A DNA stretch of 64,000 nt, taken from Strongylocentrotus purpuratus. Its lineage: Eukaryota; Echinodermata; Echinoidea; Camarodonta; Strongylocentrotidae. Under the pieces are notes generated by a model. It was not told where the DNA came from and ran no database searches. It was given only the letters and a program-made list of their open reading frames with translations. Below, piece after piece: positions 13,041 through 27,100 of this stretch. The stretch spans positions 17,395,633-17,459,632 of the forward strand of contig NW_022145611.1 of NCBI RefSeq assembly GCF_000002235.5, read 5' to 3'. A program made the position numbers and the translations under genes. Every line of letters starts with the position of its first letter. The first letter of the stretch is position 1.

Positions 13041-15765
13041 GCTGTCACCTGTAACTACAATTAAAAAATGCAAGTGTAAGATATTGAGGGAAACTAATGG
13101 TCACATATACAGTGTATGAATGACAAGTATAACATAAAATTGGTCATCATGACAAACATTCAATAATTTCTACTCTGCAATTTATAAGAATCTCCATTAC
13201 TTTCCCTGAACTCTGTCCAAGGACCGATGCTCATGCAAACAACTGTTGCACTGGTTTTACTCACATGCTGTATTCTTTAAGGTTATTAGAGTAAACCATT
13301 ATGTTAGTCATGGTAATGAATTTGGTGAAAATGTGAACATCTGCTGTGGAACATAGAGTAACCCCCCCCCCCATCCCCAACAAAATACAACAACATCATG
13401 TTGCCTCAAAAAACAGAAATTAAGGGCTATCTGTTCCATAAGTTCATTATTCTGTGTTTTATCATGGGATGGGGAAGAGGAGGGGTTAATTAATGTTGAT
13501 CTTTACTAGCTCTGTGAGTTACAAACCTTGAAGGGTTGTCTGACTGGTCATACTAGAATGTGTGATGTCATAGACATGGAGGAAGACGAAGAGAACAGCC
13601 CTGTCCTGGTCGTTGCTTGGGAACGCTCCTGACTGGAGGTAACCCATGACATCACTGCTATGGGCTACACACACACAAAAGATATATGAAGATAGATATG
13701 AATTCTTCTGGAGGGTTTATTAATTTTCAAGATTGGAAGGATTCTCTTTTCTTGCTTGTTTGTTTGTTCTCGTGGTCAAGTGGATATGTCACTGGACTGT
13801 GGATCACGAGGTCTGCATTAATGTCCTTTGGCAAGACATTAATACATTAATACACTGTACTTCCTAAACATAAAGTGGCCTTTTATAGAGCGTCTGGGAC
13901 GCTAGCTAATGAAAGAGGGTTTTAGAGAAGTTTCACATGAAAAGATGTAATGGAATGAATAATTTCTTCAGGACTGTCAACCCTCCCGCATTTGGAGGAA
14001 GTCTCACGCCACAACGCTCGTTTTCTCATAGCGGGAGACCCCCCCCCCCCTGCTTATTCAGCGGCTGGCTGAGCCGTTGCAAAATTTTCAGCGCGACTTT
14101 TCAAATTTTAAAACACTGGCCCCTTGAAAAAAAATCTTGTGTACGCCATACCGTTCAGCAAAACAAAAATTTGCATACAACCTCCCTCGAAGCAGTTTCC
14201 CAAAGTTGACAGCCCTGACTTCTTTCATGAAACCAATGTGGTTCTCACATCATCAAAAAGTTGGAAAAGACTAGTTCTTGTAACAACTGCTAGGTTAAAC
14301 AAACAAGAGCTCACCTTGCAGCCAGGTGTCAAGAATTGAGTCCAGTCTCGACTTGAAGTGTGCACAGGCCTCAGCATGGACTAACCTCCTTCTCTGCATA
14401 GGTGCCTGGGTAGACTCATCCATAGGAGTTTTCACTGCAGGATGATGGCTGTAGTATGCTAGTACTAGCTTGAGTTGCCATAGATCGGAAGCATTTAAGC
14501 TCTCAAGTGGCTGGTCCAAAGACTATAGAGTAGAGAATGTAGAAGAAAGGAAATTGCCGTTTTCTTATCAATATCAGTCCAAGTTGCATACCCATCCATT
14601 TCTGCCAACACAATGCTGCCTTAAGTGACACCTCTTTCATTCAATAAGAAATCGAAAGCATCACACTGCATTTACAAGTCCATTTGACAAGTATCTGAAA
14701 TCAGTAATTAAAACTGACATGTTGTTGTCATATGCTGAATATTATATTTTTTGACAATTTTATAATAAAGAGTTACAGATACCTTCAAAGTCAGGGTTTT
14801 CTTTATGTGGGGGAGGGGGGGGGGGGCAGACTTTAAAAAAAGATGAACAAGCAAAAGACCCACAACAAACAGTATGAGATGAAAGATATTGTTAAGTGAC
14901 ATTCTGTTTAATACCTGGTGGACTTCAAGAAGCACTGGGAGTACAGCCAATTTTTCCTTGGTAACACTCTCAAAGAGCAAGCTACCCATCATCAAGGACT
15001 TCTCATCTTCCTAAAAATGAAATCAGAAAGCAAAAAGTATGGAAAATATTCAGTGCAACAACAAAAAAACATACAAAAACACAAAAATACAAAATAAACA
15101 CATTAAAAACTATAAAAAAAAATATAATTTCTACGTTTAAACAAAATATTCATACTTGTTTATCAGCTTTTGAGGTTAATGTCTGAACTCTACACAAATT
15201 TCTTTAAGCGGATACTAGCAAAATGGTGAAGAAAATGTTGTGCACAGGGGTGTTGATTCTGTTTGTGATAATTAATGAAGCGCTTAGTGATTCTAATGAG
15301 CGCTATATAAAAACTGAGTATTATTATTGTTATTTCGTATTTCACATAGAGAAAATTAAACGGTGTTCTATTCAGATAATGAGAGATGCCATACAGAAGT
15401 GTGTTTAAAAGAAGAAGACATGTTTTTACGTTTTTAGGCTTGTCAGAGTTCCACCAGCAGAACTGCTTCACAAAGTTGAGGATGCGAGGGTCAGAGGTGA
15501 AAGACTCAATGAGCTTGAGGTCAGAGGTCGAATGGCTAGAGGTCTCATGGGTAAGGAGCTGAGCGAGGAGGCTGCGGTAACCCTGGATCAAGAAGAAAAA
15601 AGTAAATTAATCTCAATAACATACCTGCCAACATTTGAAAATAAGAATTAGGAATTTTTAGCACGGTATGCCTTCGAAAATAAGAAGTTGCACTTGCAGC
15701 GGCAGTGTAACTGGCAATATGCAATAAATCTGTACCAAAAAATACAAATTCGCTTTTGACTTTTA

Positions 15766-15803
<38 letters not shown>

Positions 15804-18638
15804 CAGAATGTCCCGGATTTTCAGGTCCTAGAAATCCAGAAAATTAGAATATTCTGGATTATTTGTAAGGGTTGGCAGGTATGCAATTATGTTTGTTTTC
15901 TTCTCATAATTGTTTTTGCCAGAATGAAGAGGACCACTTATGTTTAGTTTTGTTAAATGGACAATCAATATAGTCACAATCTGTCTTTCAATTAATTGCT
16001 AAGCACACAGTGACTTCACTATCCTGAATGTGGAAGAGGTGCAAACAACACACACATACGTATTTCTGGTGAATAACATTTAAACAAGACATATATAGAC
16101 TTTCTACCTTTGGATCCTCGGCATAAGAGAGGTGTCCAGCTCTCGGCTTGACAAACAGGGTTCCTCCAGACGTTAGGAGTCCCTTCAGAGTATCAAGGTC
16201 ACGCTCTAGGTTAAGGGTCACACCAAGGTACCTTGGACCAAGGATCCGTACCTGTTATTAAAGAGACAGCATAAAAATGAAGGAGTAATTAATGGAGGCC
16301 ATATATGGATAATTACTAAACTTCTGTGTTCTAATCAACCAATAATATGGATTGGTTTTCAAACAAGAATTAATTCTCAAAGTAAAAAGAATGAAATAAA
16401 GGACATTGTACTTCCTTCAGTTGAGTATATCACGCAGCACATTAAGTATGAGTACCAACAACATCATGCATGTCCTGCAAGAAACATTTGAAGAATTCTT
16501 TTATCTTAACCTGTCACGTATTGGATTGCTACAAAATGCACTATGAAATTAACATTATACAATGATAAATGAGGTGCGATCATTATCAGCTATACCAGGG
16601 GGTGATTCACAAAGATCCTAAGTCTAACTTAACTCTAAGTTGGACTTAAAAATTATGGAGAGCCATTTGTAGCCTTAAAATAAAGTCTATTCAAATCGAA
16701 AATTGAAGTACTTTGGACTTTTTATAAATTCCACATCAAGAACATGACATCTCCTTCATAAAAGAAAACATGAAGGATTTGAATCTACATTTTATGCCTT
16801 TTAAAAAAAACTACAAAATATTTTCATAGATTCCAATGGATTGCCATAATTAGAGATAAGTTCAACTTAGTTTTAGAAGTGGTTTTAAACTTACACTCTT
16901 GAGGCTACGGAGTTCACCAATGATGCACGGTGCCATCAGCTTCAGTATCGTCTCATCATGCCACTCGGATTCCTAGAAATAGAAACATGATGAAGGGAAC
17001 AACACAACCATCATTTCATATGGGAGAAAGAGAAGTTGTTTCTTTGGTTATCTAACATGTGCTTTTAAGAAAGCCACGTCCAGGAACATTTGCAATTAAA
17101 TCAAACTAACAGAGATTCAGTGTAAAACTATTTGATCTTTAATATAAAGAAAAATTACTTAAAGAATAAGGAAGCAAACTTCTGGAGATGTTTTTAGTCC
17201 TACCCCGAAGATTTCGTAGCTGAGGATAAATGCCTTTTTTAAGAGAAATTGCGCACTGAATCGATACAATCCAGAGTTCCCACTTCTTCCCCTTGGCCCT
17301 TACTGCATCTTAACCCATTGCCAGCAGGAACTGGGTGGATCCTACATTAAGTCTATGGGACTGAGAGAATTCAGTAGTAAATGGGTTAAGAGTTTGGGGT
17401 ATACAGGGGACATGAGCTTACCTTGAGGGTGACTTCAAGAGGCACGTAGCAAGGTTTCCCAGTCTCTACATCTTTAGGAAGGATCAATCTGGGTTCTGCT
17501 GCTAACACGTACAGGTGCCTCAGAGCTTGTAGATGGTACCTGGGAATAAAGCACAACAATTCTCAGATCTCTACAGGTCATCTTTACCTACATGTATGTT
17601 GGTAACTATGGTAACTAAGGCAGAACAATTCTTTCATCTATACAGGTGATATTTACCTACATGTATGTTGGTAACTATGGTAACTAAATCAGAACAATTC
17701 TCTCATCTATACAGGTGATGTTTACCTACATGTATGTATAACTATGGGTAGCACAGGTTACAGATTCATCTTGGAGCATTTAATGTATTAAATGGCTAAA
17801 AGGAATCTGGCAGAAGAGTCTCACTATTCAAACCTGGAATGTCAACATCTGAAAGTTTGACTATACTTTGATCTCAAAATATCTCTTGATGAATCTCTTG
17901 TGTAGCTAGAATAACCTACTTGAGCTTCGAGTTGTCCACAACACAATTGTGAAGTAAGGGAAGTTACTTTTTCCAACATAAAAGAATGACAACTGAGGGG
18001 AACCAATTTATAAAGCTTTTTTTCACAACAGTAAGTTTACTATACGTGTGGCCTCTTTGAAATGGGTATCTGTAAAATATCCTTCCTCTACTCCATCTGG
18101 TTATATATATATGTTTCAACTATTTTTTTTTGATGGGCCAGATCAAACAGGCAGAACTAGGTTCATAGGCCACCATTGAAGGACAACTGGAGGGTTCAGT
18201 AACACAAAGACATAACTCCATATTTTAACAAAATGAGTATTTGATTTCGAAATGTTCAGAAAAATGTGGGCTTTCCAAGAAACACAAAGACTTAACTCCA
18301 CCCAACACCCCATGCCCAAGTGCTCAGTGACACATAAACCACTTTTTCTCAAAATGGCCAAAAATGGAGTTTTTGTGTCACTGACCCCTCAAACTATAGT
18401 AAATAAACCCTGACCTGTTGCCTTTGCTGTTTCCTGGGAAGCATGGGAAGAGACTTGTAATGAGAGCAGCCACGGACTCCTGGGATGTGCTGAGTGTATA
18501 GCGCCCTCCCCCCATGAAGAGGAGTCCGATGGCCATGGAGCACGCCATGTGGTTGCCGTACGAGATGTCGTTGTGCACCCGGCTACGGAGACCACGGGCA
18601 ACACGCAGCAGCTCAACATCACCTGTGCCAGCCATTAC
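12948..18638 (-). CDS. ANAPC1: ANAPC1 exons 39-47: C-terminal region
   Basis: Exons in transcript order: 18415-18638, 17422-17539, 16895-16972, 16108-16251, 15430-15582, 14915-15010, 14315-14522, 13527-13664, 12948-13048. They encode residues 1575-1993. Conserved blocks: [77 protein letters not shown] and [10 protein letters not shown]. Exon 43 uses the donor GTAAAA. The last exon begins after TTACAG and ends at TAG 12950-12948 with a short tail [11 protein letters not shown] in place of the human LLRLAPLLLGNPQPMVM; it lies inside the tandem array, so the C-terminal change may reflect that array. Confidence 0.94.
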
Positions 18639-21600
18639 CTGGAACCAACGAATGCACAGCCATATCACTGGGTGTGGCGAGGTTGTTGGGGTACATCTAT
18701 GGCTTCTAAATTTCTATTTCTATATATATTTATTTTTAATTCAATATTTTCTCTTGGATTACTAAACTAAATGCGCAGTTAAAGCGATAAACCATACTAA
18801 AATTAGAAATTATGTGAGAGTACAATTTCCTTTTCTGTCTTCAAATATAATTCTAAAATATCACAAATGTAAACTTTTATGAGGAAACATATTCAGTCAT
18901 TAACAATATCCTATCGTAATGATTACAGAATCCAAGTCTTTTACAAACAATTTTATTTAATTATCCTTTATTTATGCATTTTAATAAGTGATATTCTACA
19001 GAGACATGTGATGGAAGCTTAAAAAGAAACAAACTAAAAATATTTGTTTGAAGAAAGAGGTTATAATATCGTCTAGGAAATCTATTAAAAAACAGATAAT
19101 AAGATGAGAGCCTTACCATGGCCAGAGCAAGCAGGATTGTATAGAGGCATGTCTTGAAGGTTGTCCTTCCAGCCTGAAAGAAAAGAGAGGAGAAGAAAGG
19201 AAAATGAGAGATTGTAGATCCAACATAAGTTTGGGCAAACAATGAAATGAATGAAAAATATTTTAATTATATAGTTTATAAAGATGATTTTCATAATCCT
19301 TTAAAAACTACTTATTTTCTTGCTAACATATCTTGGATAAGTTTGTGTAAATCTACAAGTCTGATATGTACAACTGTTTTTCATCTCTCTCAATCGACTT
19401 CACTCTTGAAATGGAAAGCAACATAACTTGAACGAAAGAAAATGAATAAATATGACAACAGAAATCAATAAGCTCATGAGCAGAGAGAACACAGATGTAT
19501 AGAGAAGACAAATAATGCTTTAATATGCACAATTTCATTATTAATAATAATATTTATAGTGGGTTCTAGTATAGCGCTCATGTCAGTCAGATTTGACCCT
19601 CCTGGCGCTCCTGATTATTACCCTGGCTTTAGCACGGCTGCCATACGGCGCTCTAGCACTCCAAGGAATAAATTCCTACCAGGTACCCATTTACTTCACC
19701 TGGGTGGACTGTGGCAAATGTAGATCAATGTTTAGACAAAGGACATTAGTGCGGCGGCGGGACTCGAACCGCGGACGTTGTGATCGACCTTGTAATACTC
19801 CTTGGTTTAGTGACAACATTTTCCCATGTATAAAAAATCTATTAGAAATACTGATATCATTTGAGAATTGGTCAGCCTACTCACAACATCCACTAGAGGC
19901 TGAGAAGCTCTGTTCATCAGTTTCTTCAAGTAGGAGAGCTGGAAAAAAACAGAAAATGAAACTAAAATTCTTAACTGGGGGAAGAAAAAAAAAATCAACA
20001 TATTCAGCAATATTTCATATTTAAGATACAGATCCAATATTGGAGAATTTCTGGTAGTTATATTTTCATGTTGTTATCCTAGTGTGAATACTTTTCTCCT
20101 AAAAATAAAGAAAAGGAGAGAATATTTCAACAATCATCACCACTTCTTAAGTATTCAAAAAAATATTTTTAAAAAATAGAGAATTTCTGGTATTTATATT
20201 TTCTTTTTGTTATCCTAGTGTGAATACTTTTCTCCATAAAAAAAAAAAGAGAGAAGAGAGAAATATTTCAACAGTTTCAAGAATCATCACCACTTCTAAA
20301 GTATTACCAAAAATAAAAAATAAAAATAAACTGGCTAACTATATCTGCACGGTGTATAAAGTAGTCTACTCACCAGACAGTCATAGGCACACTTGTTGGC
20401 AGTACCAGCAAATCTTAACCCCAAGACAAAGCAAGCTCCTGCTCCTATGTTACAGATAGCTTGACTGGTAAGAGAAAAAGAAGATCATGCTAAAGTTTAC
20501 TTTTAATCATACATTTCTTATCCAATAACCTGGCTTCATTGTGAAATACCCTAATAATAATTGTAATTATGCAGAATAGTTCACATATTAAAAATGAGTC
20601 TGTTACAACTATGAAATGATCATTTAATACAATTGATCATGACCTGCATCTTGTGTCCCCGCATTTTTAAAACCAACTTCATATTGTTTTAATAAGAGAC
20701 CTCATTATATACCAGATATCTGTATTACCGGTATGCACTTTTACAATGTAATGAAATCCTGCCCAAAGTTTTCACACAAAGGAAAAAGGTTAAGTCTACA
20801 AGATAGGGTCAGATTCTTTGCCCTTTCCTCCAGCTACCTTATGTTACCAAACCAATGATGAAGGGAATCAAGTAGAGAGCATAGATAAGAACATGTAATG
20901 TTATTTTTTGTAACCGTTCACTCGAACACTTAAGATAATTCACTTATTTTGTTTATAATAACTAAAGAAAACTTCTGCCTTATGGCAATAATCATCAAGG
21001 ATTTCTATGTCAAAGTATATGATATATAATATGTATGTAAACTTATTTTGATTCTTTGTATGTTTGTAAAATGTGAGCAAAACAAATTGTAAAATAAATT
21101 GAAATTGAAATTGAATTGAAAGACTATTACTTACCTCATTGTCTGGTAGTCTATCTCCTCATCACCATTGTTCTCTGCTGTGTTTGCCTTGAAAGCATAC
21201 TTCTTCACAATCTATAAACAATAGAGACACATAAATTAATGACTTATTTCTTGATATTCTTTGGTGGTATAACCCATATTTTTTAAAAATTCTATTAAAT
21301 ATGCTTGGAGCAGCGGAATATAATTTACATAGCCGGTTTATTCTGTTCTGACTTCATCTTCAGCTTCTTCTTTTCTTTTCAAGATTTGATATGAATAAAA
21401 GAAATGTAAGATTTGAAACAGATTTTACTTGAATTTTCATAATACATTTGAAAAAAAAACATGAATCGAGTCTTGCCATTATTTGTACATTATAAGGGGA
21501 AAATGTCTAGAATGTCTTTCACAACTTAGCCTCTTATTTCCCCCAAATACATTAATATATAAAAAAAGAAGAAGAACAAAACAGAAAAGGATAACAGCTG

Positions 21601-24088
21601 TAAAAATCAAGGTTACAAAGTAGCTAATATTAAGTCAGGCTTGAGAACATTTACATTAACTTCATTCCCTTATAATTGAAAATACGTATTATCTAATTAA
21701 TTATCATTTAAAATGATAGGGCTACATGTTATGCTTACAGGAGGAATGTTGCTATCAATCCATTCAGATGTAGGTCTGATGTCATCCCACAACACTAGTC
21801 CTCTGCTGAGAGCCTAGTAACAGAATAGACATAATAGAAAGGAAACAAACAAATGTAAATAAACAAGCACTTGCTTGAAATTGTCAGTTAATGACGTTTC
21901 TTCTTGAAGAGCTCAATAATCAGTTTCAATAATATCTCAGTAAATTTTAGTGACAGAGCATTTAAGTTGGCACTCTGCATGTATGCATTACATGTTGCCA
22001 TGCTTGGCAAACTTTCATTTTTGTTTAGGTTTAATATATTGAGTTTAATGAACCCTGTATCTTTTTAGTCAGGTAATAAGAGAAAGAGCTAAAAAGCATG
22101 TAGAGAGTCAGAGAAACATTTTGCGGGGTGCTGGTGGCGACAGTGACAGAGAAAGGTAGAGATACAGAGAGAGACAGAGACAGAGAAAGGCAGAAAGAGG
22201 TGGGGGAAGTAGAATAGATATTCTTACCCTGAGTAGTAAGAAGTCTGGTTTGACCATGTCTAGCAGTGATTGGGTATCGGGAGCAGCTAACCAATCGGCT
22301 ACAGCTCTACAAACAAATAACAACAAGTACAAATTTATTTCATAAAACGGCTAAGTGAATCCTAGCAAAATAACCAAAGTACATTGGACAAATATTTCAA
22401 TCCGATTACTATTGTTTTTAAATTTAGAAACGCAAGGTCATTTTCATTCTTCTTGCCAGCCTCTGGTACATGCAAAACTAGAATATGATGAAAGGTTAAC
22501 AATCAATGGATATGTAGATATATATGAACAGTCAAACCTGCTTTAGTGACCACCTGTCTACAAAGACCACATTTTTTGTTTCCCTTGAAAATGGTTTCTC
22601 ACTGTAACATGTACTAAAGGAACCTGTAAATAAAGACCACCTGCCTTTAAAGACCATTTTTCTTGTTTACCTTGGGTGGTCTTTACAGACAGGGTTCACT
22701 GTATACATGAGACTAACATTGCAACTCTGTCAATCAACCAATTTTCAATCTACTTAATCTTCTGACTTACCTATTGCCTGTCTGAAGGAACATTAGACCA
22801 AGGGCAAGGGTCGCTCCTGGTGAGGTCACATCAAGATTGACCTGGTCACCTTCTCTTATCTGATAACAAGGTGATTTCTTCTCTCTGCTGCTTCCACTCT
22901 AAACATAACAAAAAGACAATATTGAAAACAAATCAGTTTTAAGTATAAAATCTTTCAAAGTAGCCAGGTCATCCCCCCTCCTCCGGTGAGGTACATCCAC
23001 ATTGACCAGGGGGGTGTTTTACAAAGATTCTAAGTCGTACTTAACTCTAAGTTGGACTTAAATATTATGGAGAGCCATTTGTAGCCATAGGAAAAAGTAT
23101 ATTCAAAAGCAAAAACTCAAGTATTTTCATAAATTTTCATAACTTTTCATAAATTCTACATCAAGAACATGAAATCTCCTTGATAATATACAAATATGAA
23201 TGATTTGAATCAACATTTTATGCGTTTTTAAATTACTTTTACAAAATATTTTCAAAGATGCTAATGGCTTTCCATAACGTTTAAGTCCAACTTAGAGATA
23301 AGTTCAACTTAGCAAATTCATTTGTTATATACATATCAAATGGAACATAAGAGAGCAATGTGCATATTTTATCACTGTCTAGTGGTTTTAGTTCTTCTTA
23401 CCACATGTTTCTTGTGTCCTCCTGCCATGTAGTGATACAGCTGGTCTGGGATATTCAGGTCTGAAAGTCCCACAGCTCCGCTACCACGCTGTGAGAAAAG
23501 AAATGTCAAAAAAAGCCAATTTACAAGTGAACATCAATAACATGTTGGTAAAGACCTCGTAATTGCTAGATGAATTATCTCCCTTTCATAAATTTTTTTC
23601 TTTCCTCGCTGAGCTTCTCCCTCATGTTCCTGTGTGTTATGTGACTTGGTTCTTGCCTACTCAGGTCCTTTCTCCATTCCCTTATATACACAGATACCAA
23701 GAGATACCAATTCCAAACATTGAAACTATCATGAGCATTTTTCATATTTCTTTTTTCTCTTTTTTAAGCTTTTAATATTTTATGCATAATTTGTTTAGGA
23801 GGAAGAGACAGAGATCGGGAGAAGTAAGCAATATGGAGAGAGGCATACAGACAAAGAAATATAGTGGTGATGATGAGAGGAAAATGATGTGGAGTGAGAG
23901 AGAGAGAGGTATGGAACACAGGAAGAAGAAAGGGAGGGAGAGAGAGTAAGAGAAAGGAAGGGAGGGGGAGGGAGGGGAGGGAGAGACACAGAGAGGGGTA
24001 AACAACATATCCTCCTTACCCCTAGTGTGACCATACCAAGAGCTAACCCTGCTGCTAGGGAGTATGACTCACGGTTGGTACAGTTATT

Positions 24089-24120
<32 letters not shown>

Positions 24121-24127
24121 TAGAGAA

Positions 24128-24164
<37 letters not shown>

Positions 24165-27100
24165 GTCCTTACCCCTAGTGTGACCATACCAAGAGCTAAC
24201 CCTGCTGCTAGGGAGTATGACTCACGGTTGGTACAGTTATTGAGCTCTGGTCCTGGAGGGCGGCCTGTTATATCACACAAGATAATCAATACAATGTTAA
24301 CATTCAATTTCACATATAGTTACTCAGATCAACCCAAAAAATCTTATATCCAAAGTAGCAACTGCAATATCAGTATCGTATAAAAGCATACAGTTACAAT
24401 ACCCACAGAGTGATAGTACTATAAGCTTATAAATGATTCAACGAATATATATTTATAAATTGAACATTCAAGACATGCAAGCACTATTGGAAAGAATAGA
24501 TTCTCTTCTTATGCAGTATTGCAGTGTAGATTGCCTTTTGGAGAGGGATTCCCATACATTGATTCAAGCTGTGGAATTCATAGAAGTGGCTTTGTCTCTC
24601 AACTTAAAAAAATTCTTCAGAAATGGCAACCTATCAGCCCATGATTATATCAAAATATTGTATCATGTTTTTTATTGAGGAACATTTGCTGCACAAAACA
24701 TTTTCAGAGAGATGAAATTTGTGATGTTTGATCTCTGATGAGATCATCCATGATTGGATCAAGAATGTAAGAATATCAGAGACTAGAGTAGCCCAGCTAC
24801 GCACCTATTTCCCCGAGCAGTACTTCAGCTACGTGTCTGTGGGCAGTCTTCTGGTAGACAAGACCTGTTCCCAAGATGGCCGCCACCTGGACGCTGTGTG
24901 GTACGTCCAGCTCAGTGGATGTGGGTGGCAGCAAGGAACTGATGTGGATACACAGGATCTTGGTGGTAGTAACATCCATGGTACCTCGCCTGCAAGCAAC
25001 AGTATTTACCATCATTCAAGGGACTATTAATAATTTTCTAATAAAAATACATGTTTGAATGGTGCATAAATCTACCCTACAATGTGTGAAAATTCAAACT
25101 GGAAAGTTCAAGACAAATTATTATTAGTTAAAGAGTTGTAAGAAAAATTTACACCGTATGTACTTCCTTGTATTCTAAAGGCATTTATAAAATATAGAAA
25201 ACAAAAAATAGACATAATTATTCATAAATTTAATTTTCCATAAACGAATCCCTTTGCGCTGAGTCTCACAAGTTATTATGACAATTTTGACTGATATTTT
25301 GGTCACAGTGCCCCCGCCCCTCCCAAAGGGAAAAAGTTTAATAAAAGCTTACTTTGCAGCCGCAAGTCCAAGAAGTAATCCCACACTAGTCATCTCATGT
25401 CCCTGTTAGAGGCAAGAAAAGAATCATTTCACTGCATTGCATTGAACTGAAGGAAATTTGAAGCAAAATTGCAACAATTCTATACCATAGCTTATAATTT
25501 CAAACAAACATTGAATATTGCAAAGGAAGGAATCAAGCAACATATTGCACTTGTCAAACACATTTCTTATTCAATGATATCATTCTAATAAATTTCAAAC
25601 TAGTTGAATTAAATTAAAATCCAATCTAATAAAATGCAACAAATTCTAATGAATACAAACTAATGTTATCTGATTTAAGAACACAAAATTCATTAAAAAT
25701 CAATAAAATTATCCATATGATGTTCTACTTTAACCAAATTCAACCTTCATTATTTTTTCTTAAAAGGAAACCTCTTTATCAAATCATACTCATATCTTCA
25801 CATAAACATGATGTATAAAAGATAACAAATGGCAACAAATGTAAAAAATGAAAAGACAAAACAAACTAGTGAAAAAATTAAAACATATTTGATCTTATTT
25901 CATCTATCTATTTCATCCAACTTACAGAGCAGAGATAATTGTGTATATTGAGTTTATCAAGATTGGATAGATGGCCATTGAGACCTAGGGCCATCAGGAA
26001 TCCTGCATGTTCATTGTGTAACTCGGTCGTCTGAGGTCTGTTGTACACAATCCATGCAGAGTCAATCTGTACAGGAATGAATGAATGAATGCAAAGAGAA
26101 ATGTGGTATATATGAGCACTCGGTTTGCAAATGACTTTCAGCTTATCTTGGGTTCTCCTAATAGATTTGCATTTATAGACAAAATATTGCTCATTTATCA
26201 TGCACTGCATGTGTTGTTTGGACAAGCAAATAGGAAAAAAATACTGAACTTTACTAGAAGTCACATTCACTGCAAAGCATAAAATAGGTAGCCTTTTACA
26301 CCCTTAATTTTGTAACCACTATCTTGTATATCAAAGGAGAGAACGATTCAGTTGTTCGAGTATTTGGTACACACAGTGTACATATGTATTTCCATTTATC
26401 TACTTACACTCTTGTCAGCATATATGAACAGATCAAAAAATAGGCCATTTAAACAAAAATGTTCAAGGTCCTGCCTTTTTGAAAAATAGGAAGGAGTACG
26501 CCTTTTTTTCCTTCAAAATGGCCGCTCTGTAAATTTTCCCTGACGTCCAGCCAGTTGGGCTATTTTTCAAAATGGCTGCCAGCATTCATGTTTTTTTCTT
26601 TTTAAAATTCAGAAAAAGATCATTTTAGCAATATGTCATTCATGTTTTTTCATTAAAAAAGAAAAAAAAAGCAGGTGGCATCAAGATTTTTGTTTAAACA
26701 TGACACAAGTTACAACTTCCCCAAAATGAAGGAAAGAGGCAACTCTTCATACATTAAGTGTGTATGTATGAATGGTGTAGTGACAAGGAATGATTTACCT
26801 GGTTGTCTCCCCTGGTGATCTTGAGGCCTGCAGCGACACCGTTGTGAAAGAGAGGCCAGGAGTTCATGTTGGTTGGTACGTCTATGTTCACAAAGTTGAT
26901 GGTGTTGTTCCTGAAGAGAGATATAATAATATTAATAATAATAATACATAAAATTTATAAGGCGCCAAATCCACTTGACAGTCAAATGCTCAAGGTGCAG
27001 CTTGTGCAAAAGATGAAACATGTACATGATACATTTATAAAGAATGCAATAGGAAAGGTACAGACATGAAAGGTTATGGTAATCAATTATAAGCTAAATT

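Noticed and set aside
23795-24313. A 172-codon minus-strand frame rich in Ser-Leu
   Set aside because: It is exon 30 of ANAPC1 read through its donor, a GA tract and the duplicated exon piece; apart from the exon it is low-complexity. Kept only as an alternative-donor hypothesis.
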